Below are positions 18,118 through 27,726 of a DNA stretch of 64,000 nt, one piece after another. Numbering within the stretch: the first letter of the stretch is position 1; every line of letters begins with the position of its first letter. The stretch is taken from contig NZ_JAQISN010000001.1 in the NCBI RefSeq assembly GCF_037450285.1, forward strand, positions 124,001 to 188,000. The letters are read 5' to 3'. The translations under genes were made by a program, and so were the position numbers. This stretch comes from Erwinia sp. SLM-02. GTDB lineage: Bacteria; Pseudomonadota; Gammaproteobacteria; Enterobacterales; Enterobacteriaceae. Under the pieces are notes generated by a model, which saw only the letters and a program-made list of their open reading frames with translations, had not been told where the DNA came from and made no database searches.

Positions 18118-18609
18118 ATGCCATCTTTCGATATCGTTTCCGAAATTGACATGCAGGAAGTGCGTAATGCCGTTGAAAATGCCAACCGCGAAATCGCCAC
18201 CCGCTTTGATTTTCGTAACGTCCAGGCCAGCTTTGAGCTGAACGAGAAGAACGAGTCCATTAAGGTTGCCAGCGAGTCAGATTTCCAGGTGAAACAGCTG
18301 CTGGATATCCTGCAGGAAAAACTGCTGAAGCGCGGCATCGAAAATGCGGCGCTTGACGTGCCGGATGAAATCGAGCACAGCGGTAAAAACTGGAGCGTTG
18401 ATGCCAAAATGAAAAAGGGCATTGAGAGCGACGTAGCGAAGAAGCTGGTGAAGCTGATTAAAGACAGCAAGCTGAAGGTTCAGACTCAGATCCAGGGCGA
18501 TGAAGTGCGCGTGACCGGCAAGTCTCGCGATGACCTGCAGGGCGCAATGGCGCTGGTACGCAAGGGTGAACTGGGCCAACCGTTCCAGTTTAAAAACTTC
18601 CGCGACTGA
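18118..18609 (+). CDS. yajQ: Nucleotide-binding protein YajQ
   Basis: YajQ is a small UPF0234-family protein that binds nucleotides; a Xanthomonas member acts as a cyclic di-GMP effector. The 163-residue product has two ferredoxin-like halves with PSFDIVSEIDMQEVRNAVENA-type N-terminal sequence, NREIATRFDFRN, and KLVKLIKDSKLKVQTQIQGD. The ATG at 18118 follows AGGAG. It stands alone between divergent panE and convergent yajR. Confidence 0.96.
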   Translation: MPSFDIVSEIDMQEVRNAVENANREIATRFDFRNVQASFELNEKNESIKVASESDFQVKQLLDILQEKLLKRGIENAALDVPDEIEHSGKNWSVDAKMKKGIESDVAKKLVKLIKDSKLKVQTQIQGDEVRVTGKSRDDLQGAMALVRKGELGQPFQFKNFRD

Positions 18610-18822
18610 TCCTCACATCGCCTCTTCGTTTTGGCGTTTCACAGCGTGATGCCGGGCCAGAGTGCTGAGGTGCAGGTGATATGAGGTTAGCTGGCCGGCC
18701 CCTGTTCAGGGGGCGGCTGGCACATATTGATTTCGAGTCGAATGGGGCCTGAAATAGCCTGCGGTTCTGGAGCGTTGCACCGACCACTGCAGGGCGGCGC
18801 ATATCTCTGTTTAAGCGGGAGT

Positions 18823-20190
18823 TTACGCCGCTGAAGCTATCAGCTTTTCCAGCGTGGCGCGGCTGGTGACCTTGCTGTCGATTTTCACGTAGGCACTTTG
18901 CTCTTCCGGTACGATAAACACCGCCGTGACGCCCGGCTCCGTTTTGAGCTTCCGCTCCAGTTCAATTTTATCTAATGTGCAGGCGTCCAGCGTAATACGC
19001 AGGCTGCTGACGTAAGGCGGTTCCTGCATCGTCATGCTGACCACCAGCCAGATAGCGGCGATAACCGCGCCCACCACAAACACACTCTGCGCGTCAAAGT
19101 GTCCGAACACCCATCCCCCCATGCTGCCACCGATTGCCACGCCGATAAACTGGCTGGTTGAGTAAAGCCCCATGGCGGTGCCTTTGAAACCGGGAGGAGA
19201 CTCTTTGCTGACCAGCGACGGCAGAATGGCTTCCATCAGGTTAAAGCCGACAAAGAACAGCTGCACGCCGATAACCAGCGTCCAGAAATGGCCGCCAGCC
19301 AGCCAGAGGACAACCTCTGCCACCAGCATCAGCGCCACGCAGAAGATAAACACGCGCTTCATCCGGCGTTTCACTTCGGCATAAATGATAAAGGGCACCA
19401 CGCTGACGAAGGCGACAAGCATGGTCACCAGGTACACTTTCCAGTGTTCGGCGGCCGGCAAGCCTGCCCGTTCGAACTGGCCCGGCAGGGCGACGAAGCT
19501 CGACATCAGTAAAATATGCAGGCAGAGAATGCCGAAGTTCAGTTTTACCAGACGGCTGTTTGCCAGCACATCGCGGAAGCTGCCTTTTACCATGCCCGAT
19601 TCGCGGTTGAGCACGTGGCTTGAGGTTGAAGGCACCACCAGTAGGGTGATAACAATCCCCAGCGTTGCCAGCACGGCGATCATCCAGAACAGCGCATGCA
19701 GGCCTAACGCGTTAGTAATGATAGGGCCGAGCACCATGGCGATGGCGAAGGTAATACCAAAGCTGATGCCGATAAAGGCCATGGCTTTCGTTCGGTTCTG
19801 TTCACGCGTTAAATCGGAAAGCAGTGCCATCACCGCGGCGGCTATCGCGCCGGAGCCCTGTAGCGCACGCCCGAGGATCACACCCCAGATAGACGTCGTC
19901 AGGGCGGCAATCACGCTGCCCAGAACAAAGATAAGCAATCCGCCAACGATTAACGGTTTGCGTCCAATGCGATCGGAAAGCAGACCGAAGGGGATCTGAA
20001 ACACGGCCTGAGCTAAACCGTAAATGCCGATGGCCAGCCCGATTAGCGCCTCGCTGGCACCCTGCAAAGCCATGCCGTAGGTGGTGAGAACCGGTAACAC
20101 CATAAACATACCCAGCATACGCAGGGAAAAAACCGTCCCCAGGCCCCAGGTAGCACGAAGCTCGACCGGGGTCATTTTATTATCGTTCAT
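18823..20190 (-). CDS. yajR: Major facilitator transporter YajR
   Basis: YajR is an inner-membrane major facilitator superfamily drug/proton antiporter with a C-terminal cytoplasmic ferredoxin-like (YAM) domain. The 455-residue product has twelve predicted helices, the motif A sequence GLLSDRIGRKPLIVGG, and the YAM domain from about residue 390 (PYVSSLRITLD to the end). ATG 20190 gives the conserved MNDNKMTPVELRATWGLG start. No substrate can be read from the sequence. Confidence 0.94.
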   Translation of the reverse strand: MNDNKMTPVELRATWGLGTVFSLRMLGMFMVLPVLTTYGMALQGASEALIGLAIGIYGLAQAVFQIPFGLLSDRIGRKPLIVGGLLIFVLGSVIAALTTSIWGVILGRALQGSGAIAAAVMALLSDLTREQNRTKAMAFIGISFGITFAIAMVLGPIITNALGLHALFWMIAVLATLGIVITLLVVPSTSSHVLNRESGMVKGSFRDVLANSRLVKLNFGILCLHILLMSSFVALPGQFERAGLPAAEHWKVYLVTMLVAFVSVVPFIIYAEVKRRMKRVFIFCVALMLVAEVVLWLAGGHFWTLVIGVQLFFVGFNLMEAILPSLVSKESPPGFKGTAMGLYSTSQFIGVAIGGSMGGWVFGHFDAQSVFVVGAVIAAIWLVVSMTMQEPPYVSSLRITLDACTLDKIELERKLKTEPGVTAVFIVPEEQSAYVKIDSKVTSRATLEKLIASAA

Positions 20191-20276
20191 TACTACCTCA
20201 TGCATTTAGTGCGCATAGTTTATGTGCGAGGGGAGGGCGGGTAAAACATTACTTGCGAAGAAGTCGTAACAAAAAG

Positions 20277-20299
20277 AAAGGGCGCGAAATCGCGCCCTT
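20277..20299 (-). terminator. Intrinsic terminator of the cyoABCDE operon
   Basis: On the minus strand, AAGGGCGCG pairs with CGCGCCCTT around an ATTT loop and is followed by TCTTTTTGTT. It lies 20 bases past the cyoE stop and ends the operon. Confidence 0.88.
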
Positions 20300-20318
20300 C
20301 ATCGTGATGCAGCTTTGC

Positions 20319-21209
20319 TTACCAGACGTAAGTCAGCAGATCTTTAGAGGCTGGAGTCATGAAATCGACTGACATCATCACGCTCAGCGCGGTGATGGCA
20401 ACGATAGAAAACACGAACAGTTTACGTGCCCAAACGCGGTCGTTTGAGGTTTTGTAACCTGACAGTGCCATACCCAACCACCAGACGCTGACCGCCGCAG
20501 CGACGACCAGGTATTTATACCCGGCATAGCCACCCAGCGTCAGCATCAGGGTTGCGATCATAAACGCCAGGATATACAGCGTAATATGATTCTTCGCCAC
20601 CGAGATGCCTTTCACTACCGGCAGTACCGGAATGTTGGCCGCCTGGTAATCTTTAAAGCGGAAGATGGCAATCGCATAGGAATGCGGCATCTGCCACAGG
20701 CTAAAGATAGCCAGCAGGATCAACGCACCGGCATCGAACTGATTGGAAACCGCACAGTAGCCGATCACCGGAGGTGCCGCACCGGACAGGCTGCCAATCA
20801 GGGTGCCGTAGACGGAGTTGCGCTTCATGTACAGGCTGTAAACGCCGACATAAACCACGAAACCCATCACCGCCAGCCACATGGCCAGCGGATTTGCTCC
20901 GAAATACAGCATCGCAAAGCCAGCAATACCTAAAACGGTCGCATAAACCAGGCTCAGTTTCGGAGAGATGAGGCCTTTGACCATCACCCGATTCTTGGTT
21001 CTCTCCATCTTTTTGTCGATGTCGCGGTCGATGTAGTTGTTATAAACACAACCCGATGCCACAACCAGCGAAACGCCGACAAGGGTGAAGAGAAACAGGG
21101 CGTAATCAATGCTGCCTTTAGAAGCCAGCAGGAATCCGCCAATAACAGAAATTAAATTTCCGAAAATAATCCCTGGTTTTGTTACTTGCAGGTATCGCTT
21201 AATCATCAC
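20319..21209 (-). CDS. cyoE: Protoheme IX farnesyltransferase CyoE
   Basis: CyoE farnesylates heme b to heme o, the high-spin heme of cytochrome bo3 oxidase. The 296-residue membrane protein shows the UbiA-type prenyl-diphosphate motif NNYIDRDIDKKMERT near residue 57, plus SLYMKRNSVYGTLIGSLSGAAPPVIGYC-type conserved sequence and FRFKDYQAANIPVLP. Length equals that of E. coli CyoE. It is the last gene of the cyo operon, 10 bases after cyoD. Confidence 0.98.
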   Translation of the reverse strand: MMIKRYLQVTKPGIIFGNLISVIGGFLLASKGSIDYALFLFTLVGVSLVVASGCVYNNYIDRDIDKKMERTKNRVMVKGLISPKLSLVYATVLGIAGFAMLYFGANPLAMWLAVMGFVVYVGVYSLYMKRNSVYGTLIGSLSGAAPPVIGYCAVSNQFDAGALILLAIFSLWQMPHSYAIAIFRFKDYQAANIPVLPVVKGISVAKNHITLYILAFMIATLMLTLGGYAGYKYLVVAAAVSVWWLGMALSGYKTSNDRVWARKLFVFSIVAITALSVMMSVDFMTPASKDLLTYVW

Positions 21210-21219
21210 AGTAGCTCTG

Positions 21220-21552
21220 TTAGTGGGTCATCATGTTGTAGTTGAGGTTCCACATGATCCAGAGAGAGCCGACAACAACAATCAGGATGATGATCGCCGC
21301 GAAGACGATAGCAACCATATTCCAGCCGCCCTCGGACTTGCTGTCCAGGTGCAGGAAGTACACCAGGTGAACCAGCAGCTGAACAACCGCACACACCAGA
21401 ACAACCGAAAGCGTAACCGCTTTAGATGCCCCGCCGTCCATGACCATCCAGAACGGGATACCGGTCAGAATGATCGACAGGATAAAGCCGATCATGTATG
21501 ACTTCACGCTACCGTGAGACGCGCCGCCATGTTCGTTTACAGAATGACTCAT
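21220..21552 (-). CDS. cyoD: Cytochrome bo3 ubiquinol oxidase subunit IV
   Basis: CyoD is the small subunit IV of cytochrome bo3 and helps assemble the copper site in subunit I. The 110-residue product has three membrane helices (SYMIGFILSIILTGIPFW and two later ones) after a His-containing N-terminus. ATG 21552 overlaps the cyoC stop by one base (TAATG) and gives the conserved MSHSVNEHGGASHG start; earlier starts would lie inside cyoC. Confidence 0.97.
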   Translation of the reverse strand: MSHSVNEHGGASHGSVKSYMIGFILSIILTGIPFWMVMDGGASKAVTLSVVLVCAVVQLLVHLVYFLHLDSKSEGGWNMVAIVFAAIIILIVVVGSLWIMWNLNYNMMTH

Positions 21553-22169
21553 TACATGGCTCCCATCAGGTAAACAATGGTGAACACGCAGATCCAAACC
21601 ACGTCCAGGAAGTGCCAGAACAGGCTCAGACACATGATACGTGCGCGGTTAGTATCGTTCAGGCCACGTTTGGAAACCTGGAACATCAGCACCAGCATCC
21701 AGATCAGGCCAGAGGTCACGTGCAGACCGTGGGTGCCTACCAGCGTGAAGAATGCCGACAGGAAGCCACTACGATCCGGGCCGAAGCCCTCTTTGATCAG
21801 GTGATGGAATTCATAGATTTCCATCCCGATGAAGCCCACACCGAACAGGAAGGTCATGAACAGCCAGCCGAGTACGGCGCCTTTCTGACCTTTGTTCATG
21901 TTGATGACTGCAAAACCATAGGTAATGGAGCTCAACAGAAGCAGGGCGGTTTCAACCAGTACGAACGGCAGTTCAAAGATATCTTTGCCTGCAGGGCCAC
22001 CGGCGGTGTTGTTAACCATCACACCATACGTCGCAAACAGGGTTGCGAAGATGATGCAGTCGCTCATCAGGTAGATCCAGAAGCCAAAGATCTTATTGGC
22101 TCCCGCATCGTGATGCCCATGGTCCCCATGGGCGTCGTCGTGGTGTTTAGTCAGAGTTTCAGTTGACAT
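21552..22169 (-). CDS. cyoC: Cytochrome bo3 ubiquinol oxidase subunit III
   Basis: CyoC is subunit III of the proton-pumping quinol oxidase. The 205-residue product begins with a His- and Asp-rich stretch (TKHHDDAHGDHGHHD) followed by five membrane helices and the conserved VGTHGLHVTSGLIW and LFWHFLDVVWI segments. It overlaps cyoB by 11 bases upstream and cyoD by one base downstream, so its synthesis is coupled to both. Confidence 0.98.
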   Translation of the reverse strand: MSTETLTKHHDDAHGDHGHHDAGANKIFGFWIYLMSDCIIFATLFATYGVMVNNTAGGPAGKDIFELPFVLVETALLLLSSITYGFAVINMNKGQKGAVLGWLFMTFLFGVGFIGMEIYEFHHLIKEGFGPDRSGFLSAFFTLVGTHGLHVTSGLIWMLVLMFQVSKRGLNDTNRARIMCLSLFWHFLDVVWICVFTIVYLMGAM

Positions 22170-24150
22170 TTTTCAGACCTGCTTTGCTAATTTCGTCAAA
22201 GTGCTGATTCTCGATTTTTTCGATCTCGGCAACAGGAACGTAGTAATCCACGTCTTCGTCAAAGCTCTTCACGATCCAGGTCACGATCATGCCCAGGAAG
22301 GACAGACCCACCAGCCACCAGATGTGCCAGATTGCAGCAAAACCAAACAGGGTAGCGAACAGAGCAATGATGATACCGGCGCCGCTGTTTTTCGGCATAT
22401 GGATTTCTTCGTAGTGCGTCGGCTGTTTATAAGCCTCACCTTTTTCCTTCATTTCCCAGAACGCATCGCGCTCGTGAACGTGAGGAACAACGGCGAAGTT
22501 ATAGAACGGCGGTGGTGAAGAGGTTGCCCACTCCAGCGTACGCGCGCCCCACGGGTCACCGGTCAGGTCGCGGTTCAGTTCACGGTCACGAACGGAAACG
22601 TAGAACTGAGTCAGCTGACAGATAACACCACAGGCAATCAGTGCAGCACCGAAGGCAGCCACAACCAGCAGCGTGTGGAACTGAGGATCGATATCCTGGC
22701 TGATACGACGGGTCATACCCATGAAGCCCAGTGCGTACAGCGGCATAAAGGCAACAAAGAAGCCGATAATCCAGAACCAGAACGCACGGATACCCCATTT
22801 CTCATTCAGCGTGAAGCCGAACGCTTTAGGGAACCAGTAGGTCACACCGGCGAAGCAACCGAATACCACACCACCGATAATCACGTTATGGAAGTGAGCA
22901 ATCAGGAACAGACTGTTGTGCAGAACGAAGTCAGCACCCGGCACGGCCAGCAGAACCCCGGTCATACCACCTACGGAGAAGGTGACCAGGAAGCCAACGG
23001 TCCACAGCATCGCAGAGTGCATCTGAATGCGGCCCTGATACATGGTGAACAGCCAGTTGAAGATTTTAACACCGGTCGGGATGGCGATGATCATCGTCAT
23101 AATACCGAAGAAGGCGTTAACGTTCGCACCCGCACCCATGGTGAAGAAGTGGTGCAGCCAAACGATGAAGGACAGGATGGTAATAACCACCGTTGCCCAC
23201 ACCAGTGAGGTATAACCAAACAGGCGCTTTTTAGAGAAGGTAGCAACGATTTCGGAGAACACACCAAAGACTGGCAGAACCAGGATGTAAACTTCCGGAT
23301 GACCCCAAACCCAAATCAGGTTGACGTACATCATCATGTTGCCGCCCATATCATTGGTAAAGAAATGGAAACCAAGATAACGGTCAAGGGTCAGCAGCGC
23401 CAGAGTCACGGTCAGAACCGGGAACGCGGCGATGATCAATACGTTAGTACACAGTGAAGCCCAGGTGAACACCGGCATTTTGAACATGGTCATGCCCGGT
23501 GCACGCATTTTCAGGATAGTAACGAAGAAGTTAATCCCTGTTAATGTCGTACCAATACCGGATAACTGCAGACTCCATATCCAGTAGTCAACCCCGACCC
23601 CCGGACTGTACTCCGCGCCGGAAAGTGGTGGATAAGCCAGCCAGCCGGTCTGAGCGAATTCGCCCACGCCCAGTGACAGGTTAACCAGAACCACACCGAC
23701 AACGGTGAACCAGAAGCTCAGGTTGTTCAGGAACGGGAAGGCCACGTCGCGTGCGCCGATCTGCAGAGGAACAGCAATGTTCATCAGACCAACAACAAAC
23801 GGCATCGCTACGAAGAAGATCATGATCACGCCGTGGGCGGTGAAGATCTGGTCGTAGTGGTGCGGCGGCAGGAATCCGGCTTCACCGGCAGAGGCAAGCA
23901 CCTGCTGGCTACGCATCATCACCGCATCGGCAAAGCCACGCAGCAGCATGACGAAGGCCAGGATGATGTACATGATACCGAGTTTTTTGTGGTCGACAGA
24001 CGTCAGCCACTCGCTCCAAAGATAGTTCCACTTACCGAAGTAAGTGATTGCAGCCACAAGCGCCAGACCACCAAGAATGATGGCTGCTACCGTAATAACG
24101 ATAATCGGCTCGTGAAGGGGCACTGCATCCAGTGTTAATTTACCTAACAT
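22159..24150 (-). CDS. cyoB: Cytochrome bo3 ubiquinol oxidase subunit I
   Basis: CyoB carries the low-spin heme b and the heme o/copper site where oxygen is reduced to water while protons are pumped. The 663-residue product has about 15 membrane helices. The binuclear-centre sequence WGHPEVYILVLPVFG contains the cross-linked His and Tyr near residues 284 and 288. HHFFTMGAG holds further copper ligands, and AHFHNVIIGG carries heme ligands. It is preceded by cyoA (four-base gap) and overlaps cyoC. Confidence 0.98.
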   Translation of the reverse strand: MLGKLTLDAVPLHEPIIVITVAAIILGGLALVAAITYFGKWNYLWSEWLTSVDHKKLGIMYIILAFVMLLRGFADAVMMRSQQVLASAGEAGFLPPHHYDQIFTAHGVIMIFFVAMPFVVGLMNIAVPLQIGARDVAFPFLNNLSFWFTVVGVVLVNLSLGVGEFAQTGWLAYPPLSGAEYSPGVGVDYWIWSLQLSGIGTTLTGINFFVTILKMRAPGMTMFKMPVFTWASLCTNVLIIAAFPVLTVTLALLTLDRYLGFHFFTNDMGGNMMMYVNLIWVWGHPEVYILVLPVFGVFSEIVATFSKKRLFGYTSLVWATVVITILSFIVWLHHFFTMGAGANVNAFFGIMTMIIAIPTGVKIFNWLFTMYQGRIQMHSAMLWTVGFLVTFSVGGMTGVLLAVPGADFVLHNSLFLIAHFHNVIIGGVVFGCFAGVTYWFPKAFGFTLNEKWGIRAFWFWIIGFFVAFMPLYALGFMGMTRRISQDIDPQFHTLLVVAAFGAALIACGVICQLTQFYVSVRDRELNRDLTGDPWGARTLEWATSSPPPFYNFAVVPHVHERDAFWEMKEKGEAYKQPTHYEEIHMPKNSGAGIIIALFATLFGFAAIWHIWWLVGLSFLGMIVTWIVKSFDEDVDYYVPVAEIEKIENQHFDEISKAGLKNVN

Positions 24151-24154
24151 TGTA

Positions 24155-25084
24155 TTATTCCTCGGCTCCCGCGTGAGCGGAATGGCTCATATCCATACCT
24201 TCATGCGATGACATGTCCATGCTTCCGCCGTGGTTCATCTGGAACTGATTGATTACATCCAGGAACAGACCAGGTTTCACACTTGAGAAGAATTCAACAG
24301 GGTGATTTTCGCTAGGCGCTGCCAGCTTGTTAAAATCATCCATAGTCGCGAGCGTAGAGGTTGACTCTTTCGCTTTTGCCACCCACTGCTCAAAGGTCGC
24401 TTCGTCAGGAGTCGCAATCGCTTTAAACTTCATACCAGAGAAACCACGACCACTGAAGTTCGAGGAAATTCCGTTAAAGGTACCCGGTTCGTTCGCAATC
24501 AGGTGAAGCTTCGTCTGCATACCGGCCATCGAGTAGATCTGGCTACCGAGAGTAGGAATAAAGAAGGAGTTCATCACTGAGTTGGAGGTGATTTTGAAGT
24601 TAACTGGGCGATTAGCGGGGAACGCAATCTGGTTGACGGTTGCAATACCCTGCTCAGGGTAAATAAACAGCCATTTCCAGTCGAGCGAAACAACCTGAAT
24701 CTCAACCGGCTTCTTATCAGAAACCAGCGGCTTGCTTGGTTCCAGCGCGTGGGTAGATTTCCACGTCAGAATACCAAGGAAAACAATGATTAAGATTGGT
24801 ACAGTCCAGACAACGGCTTCAACTTTGTTAGAGTGTGACCAGTTTGGGCTGTATTTCGCGTTGGTGTTTGATGCCCGATATTTCCAGGCGAACACCACGG
24901 CCATTAAGACGGCGGGGATAACGACGATCATCATCAGGCCAAAAGCCGTCAGTATCAGCGAACGTTGCTCCAACGCAATCTGTCCTTTGGGATTTAACAA
25001 TGCACTATCACAACCACTTAACAAAATGGTGCCTGCGATTAATGACAAAATCCCCAAACTTTTATTGTATTTACTGAGTCTCAT
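24155..25084 (-). CDS. cyoA: Cytochrome bo3 ubiquinol oxidase subunit II
   Basis: CyoA is subunit II of the quinol oxidase. The 309-residue product has a lipoprotein signal with lipobox LLSGC (Cys about residue 25), two membrane helices (about 45-67 and 92-110), and a periplasmic cupredoxin-like domain without the copper A ligands found in cytochrome c oxidases. The C-terminal tail is rich in His and Met (MDMSSHEGMDMSHSAHAG). It is the first gene of cyoABCDE, with a long 5' region of 533 bases up to ampG. Confidence 0.97.
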   Translation of the reverse strand: MRLSKYNKSLGILSLIAGTILLSGCDSALLNPKGQIALEQRSLILTAFGLMMIVVIPAVLMAVVFAWKYRASNTNAKYSPNWSHSNKVEAVVWTVPILIIVFLGILTWKSTHALEPSKPLVSDKKPVEIQVVSLDWKWLFIYPEQGIATVNQIAFPANRPVNFKITSNSVMNSFFIPTLGSQIYSMAGMQTKLHLIANEPGTFNGISSNFSGRGFSGMKFKAIATPDEATFEQWVAKAKESTSTLATMDDFNKLAAPSENHPVEFFSSVKPGLFLDVINQFQMNHGGSMDMSSHEGMDMSHSAHAGAEE

Positions 25085-25617
25085 TTAACGACCTCAATGA
25101 CAAGGGCTCTATTGTCGTTTAAGTGTGGCGGCATTTTACGGGAAGGTTTCAGTACTGTAAACCTGCAACAGGTTGTGTCAGCGAGGTGTTGACACCTTTT
25201 GCCAAGGCTGTCACATATGTTGCTGGTGGTGACAAAATATTAATGGCAGCAAGGGGTTGGAGGCAATATAACAAAATTCTATGAAAAAAACACGGGTCAA
25301 AATCCATACGCTATAACCAGACGTTTATTGATCCAATTATTTAACAAGTCCTTATCAATTGTGTGATAATAAACGCGATAAAACTAATAACGTACCGGGT
25401 TTTAATATTTTTTATTCAACATTATTTTTTGAATAAAACTTTTCTTTTCCGCCCTGAAAAGCCAAAAAATTTTATTTTTATTCAACTGGCAGTTGTAGGG
25501 TTAATCTGATACGTAAGATGAATCCAGGCAAGTGTTACCGTTGCCTGGATTTTTGTTATCAATTTGTTATTGAAATAATTTACTTAACAAATCAATTTTA
25601 GCCTGCTGAACGGTGAT
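25085..25617. other. 533-base intergenic region between cyoA and ampG
   Basis: No convincing reading frame is present. The region must hold the cyo promoter on the minus strand. It is AT-rich from about 25260 to 25500 and contains an imperfectly explained inverted repeat at 25410-25438 (TTTTATTCAA with TTGAATAAAA) as well as the hairpin at 25521-25551. In relatives the cyo operon is controlled by ArcA and Fnr, but I could not point to their sites with confidence. Confidence 0.6.
25521..25555 (+). terminator. Plus-strand terminator-like hairpin between cyoA and ampG
   Basis: An 11-base-pair perfect stem (AATCCAGGCAA with TTGCCTGGATT), a nine-base loop and a trailing run of five T are present on the plus strand. 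On the minus strand, where ampG ends 60 bases earlier, only two T follow the stem. It may serve ampG weakly or end an unannotated plus-strand transcript. Confidence 0.6.
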
Positions 25618-27102
25618 TTATTCAGCGCTATTTGACACCCTTCTTCCGGCCATAAAATCGAGTATCGTCCCTGCGGCAATGCCTGCCAGCATGAGTAATA
25701 CTGCAATTTTTAACAATCCTGAAACAATAACATCCGCCAGGGTTAAGCCCATTGCATTTAATGCCAGAGCCACCAGCCAGAGCATCAACAGCAGCGCACC
25801 CAGCACCAGACTGCGCACCGCCCAGCGATAACCGCCTGGATAAGCGGTCCGCGGCAGGAAGTCTGGATGATTTTGGGCGTATTCCAGCGTGGCCCGACAG
25901 CCCGCCAGCAGCAGCAGCCCGGGCAGCGCCGCGACGACCGAGAAAGCATAAAAGGTCGGCCATCCCCAGCCGTCAACAAACCAGCCTGCGACCGGCCCGA
26001 CATAAACCCGGCCAACGGCAGACAGCGCGGAGAGCAGGGCGAACTGGGTCGCCGAGAAGGAGCGGTTGCACAGGGTCATCAGCAGCGCGACAAATGCCGC
26101 CGTACCCATGCCGCCGCAGAGGTTTTCTACGGTGACCGCCGCCGCCATGCTGTAGAGGTGTTTATCCGTGACTGACAGGATCCAGTAGCCCAGATTAGAA
26201 ACGGCCTGCAGAATGCCAAACAGCATCAGCGCGCGGAACAGGCTCAGGCGCTGCATTAATACGCCACCGATCAGCGCACCGACAATGGTCGCCAGTAAGC
26301 CCAGCGTTTTATTGACCAGCCCGACATCGCCCGCGTCAAAGCCCACGCCGCGGATCAGGAAAATGGTGGTCAGGCTGGCTGCAAAAGCATCACCCAGCTT
26401 GTAAAGCACAATCAGCGACAGAATCAGCCACGCATTGTTGCGGTTAAAGAAGTCGCGCAGCGGTGCAACCACCGCCTGCTCCAGGTTGCGCGGCACATCA
26501 ATCGTGTTATCCGGCTCCTTTGCCAGCAGGGTGGCAATCACGCCGGGCACCATCATCAGCGCCATCAGCCACCAGATCGCCTGCCAGCCGAGGTAGCGGT
26601 CGGCCAGCCACAGCGCCAGCCCGCCGGAAACCAGCATCGCCAGCCGGTAACCCAGCACGCTGATGGCGGCACCGTTGCCGCGTTCGGCCGCGCTGAGCAC
26701 ATCGGTTTTCCAGGCGTCGAAAACAATATCCTGCGAGGCTGAGCAGAAGGCGATCAGTACTGCCAGCGCCGCCAGCAGCGTCAGATCGCGTGACGGCTGC
26801 ATAAAGCCCATCATGGCAATGCCGACGATCAGCAGGAGCTGGGTGATTAGCAGCCAGCCACGACGACGCCCAAGAAACGGCGGCGTGTAGCGGTCCATCA
26901 GCGGTGACCAGAGAAACTTAAAGACGTAGGCCTGGCCAACCAGAGAGAAGAAACCAATGGTTTTGATATCGACATTCTCGACCGCCATCCACGCCTGGAG
27001 GGTACCGGAAGTGAGCGCCAGGGGAAGGCCGGATGCGAAACCAAGTAATAAAAGAAGGGCGGAGTTGCGCCGGGTGAAGATTTGCAAGTAGTGATTGGGC
27101 AT
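25618..27102 (-). CDS. ampG: Muropeptide permease AmpG
   Basis: AmpG imports anhydro-muropeptides for cell-wall recycling and so influences AmpC-type beta-lactamase induction where that is present. The 494-residue inner-membrane product has 12-14 hydrophobic helices, an N-terminal LLLLGFASGLPLALTSGTLQ motif and FGLLSD-type loops replaced by LMDRYTPPFLGRRRGW. Length is close to the E. coli protein. It follows yajG by 45 bases on the same strand, the normal order. Confidence 0.96.
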   Translation of the reverse strand: MPNHYLQIFTRRNSALLLLLGFASGLPLALTSGTLQAWMAVENVDIKTIGFFSLVGQAYVFKFLWSPLMDRYTPPFLGRRRGWLLITQLLLIVGIAMMGFMQPSRDLTLLAALAVLIAFCSASQDIVFDAWKTDVLSAAERGNGAAISVLGYRLAMLVSGGLALWLADRYLGWQAIWWLMALMMVPGVIATLLAKEPDNTIDVPRNLEQAVVAPLRDFFNRNNAWLILSLIVLYKLGDAFAASLTTIFLIRGVGFDAGDVGLVNKTLGLLATIVGALIGGVLMQRLSLFRALMLFGILQAVSNLGYWILSVTDKHLYSMAAAVTVENLCGGMGTAAFVALLMTLCNRSFSATQFALLSALSAVGRVYVGPVAGWFVDGWGWPTFYAFSVVAALPGLLLLAGCRATLEYAQNHPDFLPRTAYPGGYRWAVRSLVLGALLLMLWLVALALNAMGLTLADVIVSGLLKIAVLLMLAGIAAGTILDFMAGRRVSNSAE

Positions 27103-27117
27103 ACGGACCTTAAAGTC

Positions 27118-27140
27118 AGGCCCGCTATCCTGGCGGGCCT
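27118..27140 (-). terminator. Partial terminator or attenuator between yajG and ampG
   Basis: AGGCCCGC and GCGGGCCT form an eight-base-pair stem around a seven-base loop between the yajG stop and the ampG start. On the minus strand only a short T-rich stretch (GACTTTAAG) follows. Partial readthrough into ampG is likely. Confidence 0.5.
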
Positions 27141-27147
27141 GTCGTGA

Positions 27148-27726
27148 TTAACGAGCGTTTTGCTTGATGAACTCGCTGACCGACGTGTCCTGAGCCATGT
27201 CAGAAATCACGTCACCCAGAGTCGCGTTAACCGCGTTGGTGATTTTCTCGTTGCTGGCGTTGAAGGCACCTTCAACGCTGTAAACCTGGCGATAGTTTTT
27301 CACCTGCTTGTTGCCGTTTTTAGCGGTAGCAATGATCGAAATATCGGCCTTGGTGGTGATGCTGTAACGAACGTTACCCTGGGTAACGTCAGCATAAAGG
27401 TTGTTCACCACAATCTGCAGGTCGACGGCACCGCTTGGGCCAACCATGTAGCCTCGGGCGGTCATCTGTTTTTCCAGGCTTTCCTGCAGCAGGAAGCGCA
27501 GGTCGCGTGAAGGGGTCAGCGTGATCAGCTGGCCGTCACGGTTTACTTTAGCCAGCGCCTGATCGCTACGCTGATCGGCACCGTTGATGCTGATGGTGAC
27601 GCCCATCAGGCCTGGATCCTGCTGGGGTAACTTAATTTTTGGTGAAATATCAAGCGTGTTGCTGCTTGTCGCACAGCCAGCCAGCATGAACATGGCCAGC
27701 AGAGGGAACAGTAATTTTTTTAACAT
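27148..27726 (-). CDS. yajG: YajG-type lipoprotein
   Basis: The 192-residue product has a lipoprotein signal (MLKKLLFPLLAMFMLAGC, Cys residue 18) and a mature part of the YajG family: DISPKIKLPQQ, LQESLEKQMTARGYMVG, and a C-terminal region ending SVSEFIKQNAR. The function is unknown beyond membrane localisation. ATG 27726 was chosen because it places the signal peptide at the N-terminus; an upstream in-frame start would put it 33 residues in. It is cotranscribed with ampG and divergent from bolA. Confidence 0.93.
   Translation of the reverse strand: MLKKLLFPLLAMFMLAGCATSSNTLDISPKIKLPQQDPGLMGVTISINGADQRSDQALAKVNRDGQLITLTPSRDLRFLLQESLEKQMTARGYMVGPSGAVDLQIVVNNLYADVTQGNVRYSITTKADISIIATAKNGNKQVKNYRQVYSVEGAFNASNEKITNAVNATLGDVISDMAQDTSVSEFIKQNAR

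Noticed and set aside
18692..18715. A GC-rich imperfect hairpin between yajQ and yajR as a terminator
   Set aside because: It has an internal mismatch and no T run on either strand, so I could not support the call.
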